Shown: positions 29,278-37,204 of the stretch, in pieces
Position numbering within the stretch: position 1 is the first letter of the stretch
How the letters are laid out: each line of letters starts with the position of its first letter
Origin: an uncultured Alphaproteobacteria bacterium
Lineage (GTDB): Bacteria > Pseudomonadota > Alphaproteobacteria > RF32 > CAG-239
Assembly: GCA_934254675.1 (NCBI GenBank)
Contig: CAKQLP010000011.1
Location: 1 to 49,420 of the forward strand
DNA length: 49,420 nucleotides
Direction of reading: 5' to 3'
The notes under the pieces: model-generated
Databases searched by the model: none
What the model was told of the DNA's origin: nothing
Seen by the model: the letters and a program-made list of their open reading frames with translations, nothing else
Program-made: the position numbers and the translations under genes

Positions 29278-30366
29278 CTATTTTATAGTCAGTAAATTTA
29301 GGATGAAATAACATTGTTCAGAGGAACAGCTTTTGCAGAAATTTGTGATTTCGATAGGCGATAAATTATTAAAACAAGTACGTCCACTGATGCATTCTTT
29401 ATTTCCATAAATTTTATTGCTAATTTTGTAACCATTTATATTATCATCTTTATTTCGGCTTTCAAGTGAGCTAATGTCTTCCGAAAAAGCAGCTAGAACA
29501 TTTAAAAGATTATTACATTGCTTTTCTGAATTGAGGCTGTATTTATTGTCGGTCTGTTGAAGGACTATTGAATAGCCAATACTAAATTTATAATTACAAG
29601 GAGCTAAAGAACCATCACTTTGTCGGCAAGTAGAAACGCCATAATCTAATATATATTTGTTATTGTATTTATCATATAACTGTGTTCCATTAACTTTCAT
29701 ATCTTCAGGTAACAATCCCAACGCGTTCAAAATGATAATACCATCATATCGTGTTCCTTTGGGATTTTGATTATATTCACGCAAAAATATATCAGTATTG
29801 GCAAGTGTATTATAAATTAATTGTTGTATTTGATGCATTTGTTTGTTTGCTTCAATTTTTTCCATGGCTTTGGTATAACCAGCAATACCGCCGACGGATA
29901 GGACACCGATAATGGCCAGAACGCCGAGCATTTCAATCATGCTTCTTCCAGATGAAACCGCGTGTAGCGGCGCATCTAAAGCGGTTTTACGCTGTCTCAA
30001 AAAATTCATGTACGTCTTATGTACATTAGGATTTTTCTCGCAGCTAGAAACCACTTTATCTACACCACTCTCCGCGGTTTCAATACATTCATTTGTCTGT
30101 CTGGTCACTGCTTGCGCTTTTCTCACTCGTGTACTACTTTGTACACGTCGTTCCAAAAGTGCGGCGCATTGACGCACAACATTCAAACCCTTAGTAAAAT
30201 TCCATTGTTTGTCATTCTCGGGCTTGACCCGAGAATCTAGATCATCGGGACGGGCTAAAAGCCACGCCCGAGGATGACGATTTAAATTCTGTTTCGTATG
30301 GATTCTCGGAACAAGTCCGAGAATGACGGAGAATGCTGTGTTCCGTTCCGACTCGAATTTTTTCAA
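29278..30366 (-). CDS. Type IV pilin-like protein with repeat-derived N-terminus
   Basis: The frame gives up to 362 aa. The prepilin motif SSG|RSMIEMLGVLAIIGVLS near residue 138 is the same as in the 16667-17548 gene, and the DNA there is also strongly conserved. The body differs but keeps the plan: helix, soluble domain with LNALGLLPEDMKVNGTQLYD, and a cysteine-rich end (GNKECISGRTCF, FCKSCSSEQCYF). The first 135 residues are translated from palindromic units (SRVKPENDK, HPRAWLLARPDDL) and from nested-hairpin repeats (RRVQSSTRVRKAQA). The farthest start is TTG with no ribosome binding site. ATG at 30009 would give a 21-residue leader but lies inside a repeat and also lacks a binding site. 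The true start is unresolved. Confidence 0.7.
   Translation of the reverse strand: MKKFESERNTAFSVILGLVPRIHTKQNLNRHPRAWLLARPDDLDSRVKPENDKQWNFTKGLNVVRQCAALLERRVQSSTRVRKAQAVTRQTNECIETAESGVDKVVSSCEKNPNVHKTYMNFLRQRKTALDAPLHAVSSGRSMIEMLGVLAIIGVLSVGGIAGYTKAMEKIEANKQMHQIQQLIYNTLANTDIFLREYNQNPKGTRYDGIIILNALGLLPEDMKVNGTQLYDKYNNKYILDYGVSTCRQSDGSLAPCNYKFSIGYSIVLQQTDNKYSLNSEKQCNNLLNVLAAFSEDISSLESRNKDDNINGYKISNKIYGNKECISGRTCFNNLSPIEITNFCKSCSSEQCYFILNLLTIK
29990..30075 (-). repeat. Nested-hairpin repeat, copy H (inside pilin-like frame)
   Basis: ATGTAC (30008-30013) and GTACAT (30021-30026) form the core, in an AAAAAAT/ATTTTT outer stem; the flank TTTATCTACACCACTCTCCG matches copies D and F. It covers the candidate start codon at 30009. 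Confidence 0.7.
30112..30180 (-). repeat. Nested-hairpin repeat, copy I (inside pilin-like frame)
   Basis: Core CGTGTAC (30128-30134) / GTACACG (30141-30147); outer stem GCGCTTTT against AAAAGTGC; flank GCGGCGCATTGACGC matches the right side of copies A and C. Confidence 0.78.
30211..30330. repeat. Cluster of three palindromic units
   Basis: ATTCTCGGG (30214-30222) / CCCGAGAAT (30228-30236); a second, less regular unit TCATCGGG...CCCGAGGATGA (30242-30278); and ATTCTCGGA (30302-30310) / TCCGAGAAT (30316-30324). Translated, they give the peptides ILGLVPRIH and SRVKPENDK that recur in spurious or repeat-invaded proteins of many proteobacteria. The last two units are separated by about 25 bp. 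Confidence 0.8.
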
Positions 30367-30578
30367 AAAATGGCAAAAACCATGTGTAGAAGCTTTAAAA
30401 CGCTCTGAAATCGAATGTTTAGGATTTACAGAGAGAGAGAGAGACCTTTGGATTGCTTATTTTTCATCTTTCTTTCCTCTTTTTTTATATTCATTTAGTA
30501 TATGTGAAAATATTTAAGATTCAATAAAAACATATCAAATTATGGGCGTCCAAAAAATATTATTATTTATTTTATTGT

Positions 30579-31490
30579 TTATCTTTTGCGGCAGACGGCA
30601 TTTTTAACTAAAATGTTGCAAAGGTCGGCAAATGAAATTCCCAGATATTTAGCTTGTTCCGGCACCAAAGAAAGTGCGGTCATTCCGGGGTTTGTGTTAA
30701 TTTCCAACAAAACGACTCCGTCTTTTTCGTTATAGCGAAAGTCGCAACGGGCAATCGTGTGACAATCTAAGGCGTTATAAACAATTTCGGTGTAACGTTT
30801 ACAAATTTCAGCTATGTTTTCTGGAAGTTCTGCCGGCAGAATGTGATGAGTTTTGCCAGTGGTGTATTTGGCTTGATAATTATAAAACGAACAATCGGTT
30901 TTAAGTTCGGTAATTACCGAGGCTTTGCCTTCAAGGCACATAACGGTTAATTCGCGACCGGCAATATATGGCTCAATCAGAATCGGCAGATTTGGATCAG
31001 AATAGGTTACTCTTTTTGCTTCTTCTGCGTTGTGGACGATATAAACGCCGACACTTGAACCATCGCACACCGGTTTCACAACGTAAGGATAGGAAATTTT
31101 AGTGCCGTTTTGCAAATAAGCGGCGGCTGTTGTTTTTTCGCCTTGCGCCACTTTAACGCCGGCGGCTGAAGCTAATAGCTTGGTTAAATATTTATCCATT
31201 CCCAACGCCGAGGCTTTTAAACTAGAGTGGGTGTAAGGAATTTGTAACATATCGAGCAACCCTTGCAGTTCTCCGTCTTCTCCCCAGTTGCCGTACAGAC
31301 CATTATAAACTACATCTGGTTTTTCAGTTTTAAGAGTATCTAAAAAAGTCCAAACATCGGTTAAATCGTGTTCAATTACAGTATAGCCTTTGCTTTTTAA
31401 GGCGGTGGCTATGTCGTTTTTGGAGGATATACTAACTTCGCGTTCGGCAGAGAATCCGCCATAAACCAGCAAAACTTTTTCAGACATCAT
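30579..31490 (-). CDS. ddl: D-alanine-D-alanine ligase
   Basis: Ddl (303 aa) joins two D-Ala with ATP for peptidoglycan precursors. It is an ATP-grasp enzyme with LLVYGGFSAEREVSISS, VVYNGLYGNWGEDGELQGLL, the YPYVVKPVCDGSSVGVYIV ATP-binding strand pair, and the metal-binding LLEINTNPGMTALSLVPEQA. The Tyr and Ser expected for D-Ala specificity appear present (the DGSSVG loop and the KYTTGKTHHI segment). The start is the first of two adjacent ATG codons, with AAAGGAAAA upstream. It stands apart from the mur cluster. Confidence 0.95.
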   Translation of the reverse strand: MMSEKVLLVYGGFSAEREVSISSKNDIATALKSKGYTVIEHDLTDVWTFLDTLKTEKPDVVYNGLYGNWGEDGELQGLLDMLQIPYTHSSLKASALGMDKYLTKLLASAAGVKVAQGEKTTAAAYLQNGTKISYPYVVKPVCDGSSVGVYIVHNAEEAKRVTYSDPNLPILIEPYIAGRELTVMCLEGKASVITELKTDCSFYNYQAKYTTGKTHHILPAELPENIAEICKRYTEIVYNALDCHTIARCDFRYNEKDGVVLLEINTNPGMTALSLVPEQAKYLGISFADLCNILVKNAVCRKR

Positions 31491-31544
31491 TTTTTCCTTT
31501 ATAATCTTAAATTTTCTGCTATTGTAGGAAAAATTGTTTAATGA

Positions 31545-32315
31545 ATGGCTAAGATGAAAAAGGGACTTTTAATATTTTTTTCAGGACTGTTATGGGTAAC
31601 TAATGTACAAGCTTTAGAAGTTAAGCATAGCCTGAAAACGACAATCGGTTTTTTTGACGCGTGCGAAACAATGTTTACTTATGCGTTTTATAATAATAAA
31701 GATTATGATATTAAAACATCTATAACCACCAGCGGAGCGTTTGGGGTGTTGTATCCTTTTACCGCCGCTTATCACGCGGTGGGAACGTATGATAAATTTA
31801 AGTTTAAGCCTCAAGATTATTTTTATGAAACACAAACAAGGTTTAGACATCGTTCAAAAGAAATTGTGTATAAAAACGGCGAGCCGCAATATCGTGTGAG
31901 TGTGAAAAACGAGCATAGGCGTACCGATAAAATAAAAACAAATCCGCAATATCCTTTTTCGGGAGATTTGCTCTCGGTGTTTGGTGAACTGACGCAACGC
32001 ATTATCACAAAAGGCAAATGTGATTTAGAACAATATTCTTTTAATGGTAAAAAATATGCAAAATCAGTGGTGAAAACATTGAAAAAGGAAAAAATAAAAA
32101 CAGAATATTTTTCCGGAAAGGCCTTAAAGTGCCAATATACGCAAGAGATTTTAGATGACACAGACGCCGGATTTTTATTAAATCCTGATGAACCTATTTA
32201 TTTTTGGGTGTTGCGAGATGAAAAGACAAAAGCGTGGTTTGTGGCTAAAATTTTAATTGAAAACACACCGTTTGGCAAATTGCAGGCGGTGACAACCAAT
32301 ATAGAGGTGAAGTGA
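31545..32315 (+). CDS. DUF3108-like secreted protein
   Basis: A 256-aa protein with an N-terminal signal peptide (KKGLLIFFSGLLWVTNVQA, cleavage after Ala near residue 23). The mature part looks like the DUF3108 family, a beta-rich periplasmic protein: LKTTIGFFDACETMFTYAFY, YDIKTSITTSGAFGVLYPF and PIYFWVLRDEKTKAWFVAKI at the end. In alphaproteobacteria such proteins are uncharacterised. Its TGA overlaps the next gene's ATG (TGATG), so it is coupled to the U32 protease gene. A second ATG at 31554 is possible. Confidence 0.75.
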   Translation: MAKMKKGLLIFFSGLLWVTNVQALEVKHSLKTTIGFFDACETMFTYAFYNNKDYDIKTSITTSGAFGVLYPFTAAYHAVGTYDKFKFKPQDYFYETQTRFRHRSKEIVYKNGEPQYRVSVKNEHRRTDKIKTNPQYPFSGDLLSVFGELTQRIITKGKCDLEQYSFNGKKYAKSVVKTLKKEKIKTEYFSGKALKCQYTQEILDDTDAGFLLNPDEPIYFWVLRDEKTKAWFVAKILIENTPFGKLQAVTTNIEVK

Positions 32316-33718
32316 TGAGTAAAGCGGAATTGTTATTGCCAGCCGGTTCGCTGGTAAAATTGAAGACAGCGTTATTATATGGGGCTGATGCGGTGTATGC
32401 CGGAACGCCGGATATGAGTTTACGCACACAATCCAAGTTTTCATTGGAGGACTTGAAAGAAGGGATTGAATTTGTGCATCAGCAGGGCAAAAAAATTTAT
32501 TTAACCCTCAATTTGTATATTCACAATGAAGAAGCCGCTAAATTGCCGCAATTTGTGAAGACCTTGCAAGAACTGCGACCGGACGGAGTTTTGGTGGCCG
32601 ACCCTGGGGTGTTTTATTACTTAAAAGAAAACGCGCCGGAATTGAAACGCTTTGTTTCTACCCAAGCAAATATTTGTTCGGGACAAACTGTAAAGTTTTG
32701 GCAGTCAATGGGGGCGAGCCTGTGTGTTTTGGGACGTGAAGTCACATTTGCTGAAATGGCGGAAATTCGCAAGCAATGTCCAGATATTTTATTGGAATGT
32801 TTTGTGCATGGCGCAATGTGTATGTCTTATTCCGGTCGTTGCTTAATTTCTAATTTTATGGCGGATAGAAGTGCTAATAAGGGAAAATGCGCGCATTGTT
32901 GCCGTTGGCACTATAAAATGCATTTGCGCTTAAAAGACGGAACAATCAAGGAATTGGAAATAAATCAGGATAATGCCAAGGCTTTTGAGTTTTTACTGGA
33001 AGAAGAGTTTCGCCCAGGGGAATATTATGAAATTGTGGAAGATGAACACGGCGGCTATTTGCTTAATTCCAAAGATATGTGTTTAATGCCGCGTTTGAAT
33101 GATATTTTGGGAATCGGTATGGACTCGCTGAAAGTGGAAGGCCGCAACAAAACCGAATATTATGCCGGAACAGTGGCGCGTGCTTATCGGCAAGCTATTG
33201 ATGATTATTATGCGAATCCGCAGGAATGGGATTATAAAAAGTATATGGATGATTTATACACCTTGCAGAATCGCGGCTACTGCTTAGGTTTTCATGATGG
33301 CAAGCTGACAAATATCAGTCAAAATTATGAATATACCAGAACGCTCGGCGAATGGCTGTTTGCCGGTTCTATTGTGGAATGGCAGGGCGATGACGCTGTT
33401 TTTGAAGTGCGAAACTATATTAACAGCGGCGAGTTTATCGACTTTTTAATTCCGAATACCTTGGAAAATTTACGTTTGACTTTGACAGAATTTGAAGATG
33501 CCGACAGTGGTGAAGTGACGCCGCGCGTTTCGGCCGGTCAAGGTAAAAAAATCCGCATTAAGCCGGCGCAGTGGAATTTGCCGATTGCCGAGGTTAAGGC
33601 TAAATTGCCACAATATGTGATTGCGCGCAAATGGCAAGGATTAAATGGGGAAAATGCGGAAATGTATGAACGCAAGCGGCAGGAATTTTCACAGCTGATT
33701 AGTAAAGAGGATAAATAA
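32315..33718 (+). CDS. trhP: U32-family protein, TrhP-like tRNA hydroxylation factor
   Basis: This 467-aa protein belongs to peptidase family U32. The signature region is LECFVHGAMCMSYSGRCLIS with cysteines continuing into KGKCAHCCRW, and the C-terminal DSLKVEGRNKTEYYAGTVAR. Family members of this length and layout (YegQ/TrhP) are needed with prephenate to make 5-hydroxyuridine at tRNA position 34; a protease role is doubtful. The next gene, miaA, is also a tRNA-modification gene, which supports the assignment. The start at ATG 32315 overlaps the upstream TGA. Confidence 0.85.
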   Translation: MSKAELLLPAGSLVKLKTALLYGADAVYAGTPDMSLRTQSKFSLEDLKEGIEFVHQQGKKIYLTLNLYIHNEEAAKLPQFVKTLQELRPDGVLVADPGVFYYLKENAPELKRFVSTQANICSGQTVKFWQSMGASLCVLGREVTFAEMAEIRKQCPDILLECFVHGAMCMSYSGRCLISNFMADRSANKGKCAHCCRWHYKMHLRLKDGTIKELEINQDNAKAFEFLLEEEFRPGEYYEIVEDEHGGYLLNSKDMCLMPRLNDILGIGMDSLKVEGRNKTEYYAGTVARAYRQAIDDYYANPQEWDYKKYMDDLYTLQNRGYCLGFHDGKLTNISQNYEYTRTLGEWLFAGSIVEWQGDDAVFEVRNYINSGEFIDFLIPNTLENLRLTLTEFEDADSGEVTPRVSAGQGKKIRIKPAQWNLPIAEVKAKLPQYVIARKWQGLNGENAEMYERKRQEFSQLISKEDK

Positions 33719-33721
33719 AAT

Positions 33722-34657
33722 ATGCTAAAGAATCCGGTTTTGGTCATTGCCGGTCCGACAGCTTCTGGTAAATCCGCTTTGGCGGCGCAGGCGGCGCGTG
33801 ATTTAAACGGCGTGGTGCTGAACTGTGATTCAATGCAGATTTATAAAAATATTCCGATTATTGCGGCGGCTCCCAGCGAAGATGAAAAAAAACTGGCGGA
33901 GCATCGTTTGTTTGAAATTTATGATTGCGATAAACGCGGCAATGTGGTTGATTGGCTGAATTTGTGTGTGACGGAAATTCGTAAATTGTGGGGGGAGAAT
34001 CGTTTGCCGGTTGTTGTCGGCGGGACTGGTTTTTATGTTGAGGCATTGCTGAACGGCGTGACGCCGATACCGGAGACGCCTATTAATGTGCGTGAAAATT
34101 TGCAATTGCGGTTGCAAAATGAAGGTTTGCCAAATTTGTATGCCGATTTACAGCAAAAAGACGCGGAAATTGCCGCTAAATTAAATCCTAATGATAAAAC
34201 GCGTATTATGCGTGCTTTAGAGGTTATTGAAGCAACGGGGCAAAAACTGTCGGCGTGGTATGAAAAACCATTGGTGCAAAAAATACCCGAAGCAAATTTT
34301 ATTAAAGTGAAAATTATGCCTCCGTTGGAAATTATTGCCGAGCGTTGCTGTCAGCGTTTGGAAAAAATGGTGTATGAACTAGGCGCGTTGGCAGAAATAC
34401 ATAACTTATTTTTGCAAAATCTAGATGAAAATCTACCCGCAATGAAAGCATTGGGCGTGCCTGAACTCGGTTTGTTTATTAAAGGTCAGATGTCTTTGCC
34501 GGAAGCTTTGGATTTGGCAAAACTACACACGCGGCAATATGCTAAACGACAGCGGACGTGGCTAAAAAATAAAATGGCCGCCGATATTGTTTTTGAAAAT
34601 GTTTATCAGGGGCAAAAAGACTATTTACAACAGATTTTCAATGTTATAAAACTGTGA
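33722..34657 (+). CDS. miaA: tRNA dimethylallyltransferase
   Basis: MiaA (311 aa) adds an isoprenyl group to A37 of tRNAs that read UNN codons. Present are the P-loop GPTASGKS (11-18), LNCDSMQIYKNIPIIAAAPS, the LPVVVGGTGFYVEALLNG motif and the C-terminal TRQYAKRQRTWLKNK. It is three bases after the trhP stop. The last codons hold the first of three GTTATAAAAC repeats. Confidence 0.95.
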   Translation: MLKNPVLVIAGPTASGKSALAAQAARDLNGVVLNCDSMQIYKNIPIIAAAPSEDEKKLAEHRLFEIYDCDKRGNVVDWLNLCVTEIRKLWGENRLPVVVGGTGFYVEALLNGVTPIPETPINVRENLQLRLQNEGLPNLYADLQQKDAEIAAKLNPNDKTRIMRALEVIEATGQKLSAWYEKPLVQKIPEANFIKVKIMPPLEIIAERCCQRLEKMVYELGALAEIHNLFLQNLDENLPAMKALGVPELGLFIKGQMSLPEALDLAKLHTRQYAKRQRTWLKNKMAADIVFENVYQGQKDYLQQIFNVIKL

Positions 34658-34708
34658 ACAACGTTATAAAACCTTGCACATTGTGTCATTCGGTTATAAA
34701 ACTATAAA
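34643..34708 (+). promoter_or_regulatory. mreB upstream region with phased repeats
   Basis: GTTATAAAAC occurs at 34643-34652, 34663-34672 and 34693-34702: spacings of 20 and 30 bp, so all three face the same side of the helix. A possible promoter is TTGTGT (34681-34686), 16-bp spacer, TATAAA (34703-34708). The first repeat is within the miaA coding end. Confidence 0.4.
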
Positions 34709-34733
34709 ATAACTAATTATGGAGAAAATGCAA

Positions 34734-35774
34734 ATGTTTGCAAAATTGATGGGAATGCTTTCTGCTGATATGGCAATTGATTTGGGAACGGCGAATACCT
34801 TGGTTTATGTGCGTGGCCGAGGAGTTGTTTTGAATGAGCCGTCAGTGGTGGCAATTGAAGAATATAAAGGCCGCAAGCAGGTTTTGGCGGTGGGAAATGA
34901 AGCAAAACAAATGTTGGGGCGCACCCCTGGTAATATTCACGCTATTCGTCCGTTAAAAGACGGAGTGATTGCTGATTTTGAAATTGCTGAGGAAATGATA
35001 AAATATTTTATTTGCAAAGTTCATAATCGCCGCGCGTTTGCCGCTCCATTGATTGTTATTTGCGTGCCGTCAGGTTCTACGGCGGTGGAACGTCGCGCTA
35101 TTCAAGAATCGGCTGAACTGGCCGGTGCACGGAAAGTATGGTTGATTGAAGAACCTATGGCCGCGGCTATTGGTGCCGGATTGCCGGTAACGGAGCCGAC
35201 AGGTAGTATGGTTGTTGATATAGGCGGCGGTACAACGGAGGTGGCTGTGTTGTCTTTGGGCGGTATTGTTTATTCTCGCTCCATTCGGGTGGGCGGAGAT
35301 AAAATGGATAGTGCCATTGTTAACTATATTCGCCGCAACAAGAATCTGTTGGTTGGTGAAAGTAGCGCTGAAAAGATTAAGCAAGAAATAGGCTCGGCTT
35401 GTCCTCCGGAAAAAGGCGAGGGGCGCACGGTTGAAATTAAAGGTCGCGATTTGGTGAATGGCGTGCCTAAGGAAATTGTTGTAACCGAAAAACAAGTTGC
35501 CGAAAGTTTGGTGGAACCGGTTTCTGATATTGTGGAGGCTGTTAAGGTGGCTTTGGAAAACACAGCTCCGGAATTGGCTGCCGATATTGTGGATAAAGGT
35601 ATTGTTTTGACCGGTGGCGGAGCTTTGCTCGCTAATTTGGATCAGGTTTTGCGCAATGCCACAGGCTTGCCTGTTTCTATTGCCGAAGAGCCGTTGGCTT
35701 GCGTGGCAAAAGGTTGCGGAAAGGCATTGGATCAGGTCAATAAATTGAAAAGCGTTTTATCCAATATGGGATAA
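34734..35774 (+). CDS. mreB: Rod-shape determining actin MreB
   Basis: MreB (346 aa) polymerises under the inner membrane and directs lateral wall synthesis. It has the phosphate-1 loop MAIDLGTANTLVYVRG, the ICVPSGSTAVERRAIQESAE segment, MVVDIGGGTTEVAVLSLGG and the adenosine motif VLTGGGALLANLDQVL. ATG codons at 34719, 34728 and 34734 are in frame; GGAG at 34721-34724 is placed nine bases from 34734, which also gives the standard length and amphipathic N-terminus (MFAKLMGML). Confidence 0.97.
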   Translation: MFAKLMGMLSADMAIDLGTANTLVYVRGRGVVLNEPSVVAIEEYKGRKQVLAVGNEAKQMLGRTPGNIHAIRPLKDGVIADFEIAEEMIKYFICKVHNRRAFAAPLIVICVPSGSTAVERRAIQESAELAGARKVWLIEEPMAAAIGAGLPVTEPTGSMVVDIGGGTTEVAVLSLGGIVYSRSIRVGGDKMDSAIVNYIRRNKNLLVGESSAEKIKQEIGSACPPEKGEGRTVEIKGRDLVNGVPKEIVVTEKQVAESLVEPVSDIVEAVKVALENTAPELAADIVDKGIVLTGGGALLANLDQVLRNATGLPVSIAEEPLACVAKGCGKALDQVNKLKSVLSNMG

Positions 35775-35808
35775 GAAGTTGCATTATTTAAGGTAAAAGG
35801 ATAGAGAT

Positions 35809-36687
35809 ATGAAGCGTGGGGGAACCTTGCTTATTAGAATAGGCGAATTAAAGGTTTTATTGCGGCGGCTTTTTATCTTTATTCTTTTTTTGTGCGCTTT
35901 TTTATTTATATTATTAAGTCGAATCGATAGTGTTGTTGTGGAGGCTGCAAATCGTTTGGTTATGAATATAACTGGACCGGTTATGCAAGTTGTGGAATTA
36001 CCTTCACGTTTTATTCATCGTGTTTATACCTATTTTTATGATGTTAGCCATATTTATTCGGATAATAGAGCGTTGCGGGTTGAAAATAAGCAAATGTTGT
36101 TACTACAAAACAAGGTGCGCACCTTGGAAGTTGAAAATCAATTGTTGGAACGTTTGCTGAATTATGTTCCTCCAGAAGGCGCTACTTTTATGAGCGCAAA
36201 AATTATTGCGGAATCCGGTGACAGCTTTACGCATACCTTGCTCGTTTATATTGGAAACGAGGCCGTAAAAAAAGGGCAAATTGTTTTGGGTGATGAAAGT
36301 GTTATCGGTCGGATAGATAAAGTGAGCGGTCACTATGCAAAGGTTATTTTAGTGACAGACATTAATTCTAAGATTCCAGTTGTTGTGGAACGCACGCGTG
36401 TCCGCGGTATTTTAAGCGGAAACAACACAGCATTGCCACAACTTATGTTTATACGCACTACATCGGATATTCAAGAAGGTGATGTTATTGTCACATCCGG
36501 CGTTGGCGGTATGTTCCCGTCTGGATTGCCGATAGGTTTTGTAAACTCTATAAAAAATGGTGTGATAGATGTTGAAACAATGGCCGACATCAGTCGCGTG
36601 GAATATGTTAGAATTGTCGATTATGGCTTATCTGCGGCAACTGACGAATTGAGTGATTTTATGGAAAACAAGGATAATGCGCGATAA
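35809..36687 (+). CDS. mreC: Rod-shape determining protein MreC
   Basis: A 292-aa inner-membrane protein that links MreB to the elongation synthase PBP2-RodA. One transmembrane helix (residues about 19-43), a coiled coil (NRALRVENKQMLLLQNKVRT) and the periplasmic beta domain with ILVTDINSKIPVVVERTRVR, GDVIVTSGVGGMFPSGLPIG and VEYVRIVDYG. Start is ATG 35809 with AAGGATAGAG upstream. It overlaps mreD by 11 nt. Confidence 0.93.
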   Translation: MKRGGTLLIRIGELKVLLRRLFIFILFLCAFLFILLSRIDSVVVEAANRLVMNITGPVMQVVELPSRFIHRVYTYFYDVSHIYSDNRALRVENKQMLLLQNKVRTLEVENQLLERLLNYVPPEGATFMSAKIIAESGDSFTHTLLVYIGNEAVKKGQIVLGDESVIGRIDKVSGHYAKVILVTDINSKIPVVVERTRVRGILSGNNTALPQLMFIRTTSDIQEGDVIVTSGVGGMFPSGLPIGFVNSIKNGVIDVETMADISRVEYVRIVDYGLSAATDELSDFMENKDNAR

Positions 36688-37204
36688 TGTAAAAGATAAA
36701 ATACGTTTATATCTTCGACATCGGATACCTATGTTGACAACGTTGATTTTGATGTTTTTGTTTTATGTTCCCATAAATTCTTTGGATTTGAATTATTTTC
36801 GTCCGGCTGTCGGACTTATCTGCGTTTATTACTGGACATTAAAAAGAGGGTATATGTTTAGTTATATTTCTGCTTTTATTGTTGGTTTTTTTATAGATGC
36901 TTATAGTTCAACGCCAATGGGTATTAATTGTTTAATGATGATGTTGTTAGTTTTTTTAACGGAAATGCTGTCTCGATATTTTAAATCCGCCTCTTTTGTT
37001 AGCGGTTGGTTGTTTTTTTTGTTAGTTGGAATTTTGCTTACTTTTATAAAATGGTTGTTGATTTCTATTTGCTTTAGCTATTTTGTTCCTATAACAGAAA
37101 TTTTAATCAATCTGATGTCAACGGTTTTGTTTTATCCGTTGATTGCGTATATTAATATATGGATACAAAACAACTTATTGCCGCAGGAGCATATCAATGA
37201 ATAG
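36677..37204 (+). CDS. mreD: Rod-shape determining protein MreD
   Basis: A 175-aa membrane protein with about five or six hydrophobic helices. Recognised by position and the YWTLKRGYMFSYISAFIVGF and DAYSSTPMGINCLMMMLLVF segments typical of MreD. The frame is open from TTG 36653 but ATG 36677 with AAGGATA is the better start. It is coupled at both ends: it begins inside mreC and ends inside mrdA. Confidence 0.9.
   Translation: MRDNVKDKIRLYLRHRIPMLTTLILMFLFYVPINSLDLNYFRPAVGLICVYYWTLKRGYMFSYISAFIVGFFIDAYSSTPMGINCLMMMLLVFLTEMLSRYFKSASFVSGWLFFLLVGILLTFIKWLLISICFSYFVPITEILINLMSTVLFYPLIAYINIWIQNNLLPQEHINE

Noticed and set aside
29912..30240. Plus-strand frames opposite the second pilin-like gene
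   Set aside because: They lie antisense to the prepilin region and over palindromic repeats; no start signal and no known family.
30420..30445. GA dinucleotide run as a phase-variation tract
   Set aside because: It lies in a spacer with no gene reading through it and is not placed between promoter elements that I can identify.
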